Assembly: GCA_022496185.1 (NCBI GenBank)
Contig: WTXG01000004.1
Coordinates: forward strand, 558,001-622,000
Direction of reading: 5' to 3'
DNA length: 64,000 nucleotides
Origin: Multifurca ochricompacta
Lineage: Eukaryota > Basidiomycota > Agaricomycetes > Russulales > Russulaceae
The position numbers and the translations under genes are program-made. Numbering within the stretch: position 1 is the stretch's first letter; the number at the start of each line of letters is the position of its first letter. The notes under the pieces are model-generated. The model searched no databases and was not told where the DNA came from. It saw only the letters and a list, made by a program, of their open reading frames with translations. This document shows, piece after piece, positions 60,473 through 64,000 of this stretch.

Positions 60473-62606
60473 ATGCGAATCTTGTCTTGGAATTTAGTAC
60501 GTATCTATCTCCCCGGCTACTCCTCACGAGACATCCGTTCGCGCAAACTCTGACGCGCAGTGGATCAGAATGGTGTTCGGACAATACCCCAGTATCACCC
60601 GTGAGGGTCCTTGCACCTTCTGCATCTATCGCTCATATAACTAATGCTAATGTGGCGTAGATGGAATACTTTCAAGAATTGGGATGCTATCCTGAAGGAA
60701 CTTCAGGCAGACATAATTTGTTTTCAAGGTATTGTCAGCCTTTTGTTCCTTCCCTCCCTACACGCCTGTTTACCTCGTCTGTCAGAGATGAAGACAAGTC
60801 GCTATGGAATTGGCCGTGACGTCGCACTCCCCGATTCCTTTGATTCATTCTTCTCGTTTCCTGCCTCGAAAGGAGGCTACAGCGGTGTCGCGGTCTATAC
60901 CAACACACGTACGGCAATGCCTCTCAAAGCAGAAGAAGGTCTGTCCGGCTGCTTGCAGTCGAAGCCCCCCTTGAGTGCAGACGAACGTATTTCAACGTCC
61001 TACCCCGCTGCGCACGAGCTCGACCTTGTTCCAGATCCTGACGAGCAAATACCTAACGATCTTCTTTCGCTAGACCTCGAGGGACGCGCACTTATCCTTG
61101 ATTTTGGCCTGTTCGTACTGGTCAATCTGTACTGCCCGAACGAGGGGTCCGACATGCGATTCTCGTATAAGATGAACTACCATCTAATGCTCCAGGAGCG
61201 CGTGCGACGACTGATGGCAGCGGGACGAGAGGTGGTCGTAGTGGGCGACCTTAACGTGTGCGCGGCCCCAATAGACCACTGTGATGGTCATCTGCCCAGC
61301 AACGCCTCCACCTTCTGGGAGCACCCGGTGCGGGCATGGATGCGTGATTGGCTCGCACCGCGCGGGTTCCTAATTGATGTGCTTAGACGTTCTGGCCGGA
61401 TCGCAAGGGGATGTATACTTGTACGTTCCCCTATTTGCGCGGACACTGCGATGGCGTCTATAATGAAATGGCATGACCCCCAGGCTGGAACACGAAGATC
61501 AGCGCACGCGAAACAAATTATGGCACGCGTATCGACTACGTCCTCATCACACCGGGTTTGCTTCCTTGGATCAAGGCCAGTGACATTCAACCATCGATCA
61601 AAGGCTCGACCACTGTCCGGTGTTCGTTGACTTCCACGACGAGATTACCACCAATTCTGGTAGGAGGCTCGTCCTACGCGATCTTATGCACATTCGAGAG
61701 GACACTGCCAAGCGCGAGCCGCCAAGGCTGGCAGCCAAGCATTGGCCTGAGTTTCAGGGAAAGCAGATGCTCATGTCAAGCTTCTTCACAAAGCGCGGAG
61801 CGGAGATAAAGGCACAACCTGTAACTGCACGACAACCGCGCAGCCCTCTCTGGCAGCCGCTTCAGACGCTATAGACGCGCAACTTCCACCACCGTTTGCT
61901 GCAGAACCACCTGCAGCACAGGCCTCGCAAGCACTGTCAAGCCAACCTGTTACTGAGTCCTCATCTTCTCCATTACTAGTGTCATCCTCCTCGAGCCAAC
62001 CTTTCATCAAACCACCACAGGCGTCTCACGAGTCTCGCAAACGTTCCCCGCAGATGCTTCTACACTAGGGGCACCAAGACAAAAAAGGCTTAAAGCGGGG
62101 CAATTGAAGCTTTCCTCGTTCTTCAGCAAAACGACAACATCTGAGCCGCCAAACGCATTCCACCAGGCTAATCCGTCGGATATTATCGACCTATGTGAGG
62201 ATAGCGAAGAAGTATCAGCCAACGCACCGTCCCAACTCCCACCACATCGGAGCTTCCGCCGCCCAGAGATTCAACCCCTGCCAGCCAAGGCAAGGAAAAT
62301 GCAAATGGCAAAGAAAGCGCTGCGTCTTGGTCTGCGCTTTTTACGCCCATACTGCCCCCTCTCTGCGCTGTTCATCGCGAGCCGACCAAAGAGTATCGCG
62401 TGAACAAGCCAGGGCCGAACAAGGGCAAGACGTTCTTTCTGTGTGCACGGCCCGTCGGCCCAGGGTACGACAAGGGCCGCAGTGAGAGGCTGCGCGAAGA
62501 GGTAGACCATCAGTATAAGTGCGATTTTTTCAAGTGGGCGAGCGATGTGAAGCGCGAGGCGAAGCGCATCGGTGCTAGCGGTACAGTGGAAGGAACCAAG
62601 TCATGA
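60473..62606 (+). CDS. APN2: AP endonuclease 2 (Apn2) with several frame breaks
   Basis: Apn2 is an exonuclease III-type AP endonuclease of base-excision repair. Exons: 60473-60496, 60569-60600, 60661-60728, 60786-61420, 61484-62606. Catalytic motifs: MRILSWNLNGVRT, ADIICFQEMK, VVVVGDLNVC, ETNYGTRIDYVLITPG and GSDHCPVFVDFHD. Two PCNA-binding-like motifs follow: QMLMSSFF near 61760 and QLKLSSFF near 62100. The C-terminal GRF zinc finger reads NKPGPNKGKTFFLCARPVGP and KCDFFKWASD. The frame is lost at 61390-61391 (RR|FWPDRKG) and 61608 (GS|DHCPVF), and at least twice more between 61810 and 62290 (in the linker and before GKENANGKES), each fitting about one missing base. Four or more breaks in 900 bp is the worst in the window. 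It is either a bad sequence patch or a decaying gene; the conserved motifs favour the former. Confidence 0.85.
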
Positions 62607-62880
62607 GAGGAGAGGACGTTCATCCATCTTTTTTTTCAAGGGTTGTATCGTTGCAACTTGCGTATAATATCTGTCACCCATGATTATGACTCTTAATGAC
62701 AACAACGCCGGGCTGAGCTGGAGAAGAAAAAAGTCGTCATAAGTTACAGATGAGAAAGATGTTCAGCTAGCGAACGTAGTAGGTGCGACGGACAGACAAG
62801 GACGGGGTGATATCAAAGAAAGGCAAGGTTCAATGTAATGGGGAGAGGGAGACCCATGTTCGAGAAACGAGTAAGAAAGC
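62607..62880. other. Intergenic between convergent APN2 and KAR3
   Basis: Short interval holding both 3' UTRs; nothing notable seen. Confidence 0.5.
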
Positions 62881-64000
62881 TCATGAAGTACTCTTGACTT
62901 GCTTCTTCGCTGTCCCAATCTGTGTGTTGTTGACCTGCTCCCTCAAACAGCATAAGCGACACGTTCCTCATCACTGTTAAAAAATTGTGATAGACACTCG
63001 CCTTGGTCGCAAAACGCAGTGAACAAATTGACTCATTGAGATGAGCAGCCAGGGGCGAGAGATTTAAAACATCTGCTCGAATATCAGAGAGAGCGCGTCG
63101 ACACCCTAATAATGCACTCACCAATGTCTTAGAATTCCCGCTTAATGAGTTTTGCAATAAATATGTCAACTATGTATGATGTCAGTGTCTTGGTTTAAGA
63201 GGGTTAAATGGCTAAAATTTAATTTACCTTCGAATTCCGATATGGTATGTGTTTCTCACTCTTCTCACTCTTCTCTCCCAAAGCCGCAATGACATCTCCT
63301 AGCGCGCTTAGGCTCTTATTGATGTTCTGCGTCTCTTTCAGCCTGTCCTTGTTGTTCCCAGCTCCGCTTGCATTTAGCCGTTCACTGCCGCAAGGTCGAC
63401 TAGATTCAATGCGCCCTCGCAGACTTGACCAGTATGCGTGTTGGTGCCACGAATGCGCAGTGTGAATACCGAGTGTGAGCGCGATGAGCGTTCGTTCATG
63501 AGCGTGGCTGCAACAGTGCGCCGCGAATTCGCTAGGGCAAGCAGAGAGCGAACTTGAGCGGCGGAACGGAGTCGTTGCACTACGACGTCTGTGACACGCG
63601 TAGAGCCTTTCTCGTGCTTGATTTCGTGTTTCTTCTTGTCAAATTCACCCTTTCCGAGGAGGTCGTTGATAGTTTCGTTATACTGCGTCGCGATATGAGA
63701 TATCGAACCCGAGAGGCGGCGAACTACGCACGATCTCAAGGAACTGGCCCTCAAGAGCATATTCCCAACCTTTGCTCTTCAGTTCTTCAGTGACCTGGAA
63801 AACTTGTTCAACAGCACGGGGTATCATACCCACGGTCTCACTTGTCTGGATAATGAGTTCCGCGGTCGGCGTCGTCGCAACATTACAACATCTGAAAGGG
63901 CACTCACTGGACCTCCTTCCATCGTGAAAGACTTGCCAGATCCAGTCTGGCCATAGGCAAAAATACAAACGTTGTAGCCATCCGTGCAGCTCTGTGCAAG
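62881..64000 (-). CDS. KAR3: Kinesin-14 (Kar3-type) C-terminal motor, partial at window end
   Basis: Minus-end-directed microtubule motor of the spindle; only the motor domain and C-terminus are inside the window. The visible N-terminal end has the P-loop in [19 protein letters not shown]; then [40 protein letters not shown], switch [19 protein letters not shown], switch II NLVDLAGSERL, and [20 protein letters not shown]. The motor ends [14 protein letters not shown] and the protein ends [17 protein letters not shown]. Finding the motor at the very C-terminus with this neck-proximal ending is typical of kinesin-14. The frame breaks inside DLA-GSERL at 63388-63389 (one C missing on the plus strand) and at the A-run 63066-63069 before [10 protein letters not shown]. 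The last intron (62935-63001) has a GC-AG border. Confidence 0.9.

Overview
The window is fungal nuclear DNA, most likely from a basidiomycete (probably Agaricomycetes). Evidence: dense protein genes on both strands, split by many 45-120 bp introns with CTAAC-like branch points; TTAGGG-type motifs; and typical fungal proteins (Opi1 repressor, Mkt1, Bud20, SreA-type GATA factor, HAUS6-like augmin subunit, Ist2/anoctamin). There are no bacterial operons, CRISPR arrays, prophages or recognisable transposases. I found no tRNA or rRNA genes.

Layout. 1-5.3 kb: MKT1 and a small C2H2 zinc-finger gene. 5.3-13.8 kb: an 8.5 kb stretch without a supportable gene, full of microsatellites and homopolymer tracts. 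13.8-24.6 kb: thymidylate kinase (+), then on the minus strand UBC6, CWC27, an NTF2-like protein, a short Aip3/Bud6-domain protein and a coiled-coil protein. 25-35.5 kb: a VPS9-domain Rab GEF, ribosomal protein eL37, an unknown conserved protein and a HAUS6-like gene, all plus strand. 36.5-42.2 kb: an iron-type double-finger GATA factor and OPI1. 43.5-50.6 kb: MMS2 (-), HSE1 (+) and IST2 (-). 51.8-56.6 kb: a 997-residue disordered protein and a small basic protein with an N-terminal membrane segment. 56.7-64 kb: ARG7 (-), eL33 (+), BUD20 (-), APN2 (+) and the 3' half of a Kar3-type kinesin (-), cut by the window end.

The genes are ordinary housekeeping functions and do not form a pathway or cluster. 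Loose themes are ubiquitin and membrane traffic (UBC6, MMS2, HSE1, VPS9, IST2), ribosome production (eL37, eL33, BUD20), DNA repair and precursors (APN2, MMS2, thymidylate kinase), microtubules (HAUS6, KAR3) and metabolic regulators (GATA factor, OPI1).

Two sequence-level results stand out. First, about a dozen otherwise intact genes are broken by single-base indels, mostly one base missing from a homopolymer, while the other dozen are perfectly in frame. This looks like uncorrected sequencing error more than gene decay, although APN2 carries an unusual cluster. Second, three introns (OPI1, IST2, KAR3) use GC-AG borders. Both ribosomal protein genes also have a telobox-like motif close to the start codon. 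I did not find a convincing new biological system; the best unknowns are the NTF2-like gene, the 436-residue conserved protein and the stand-alone Aip3-domain gene. All exon borders were read by eye from splice signals and protein conservation.
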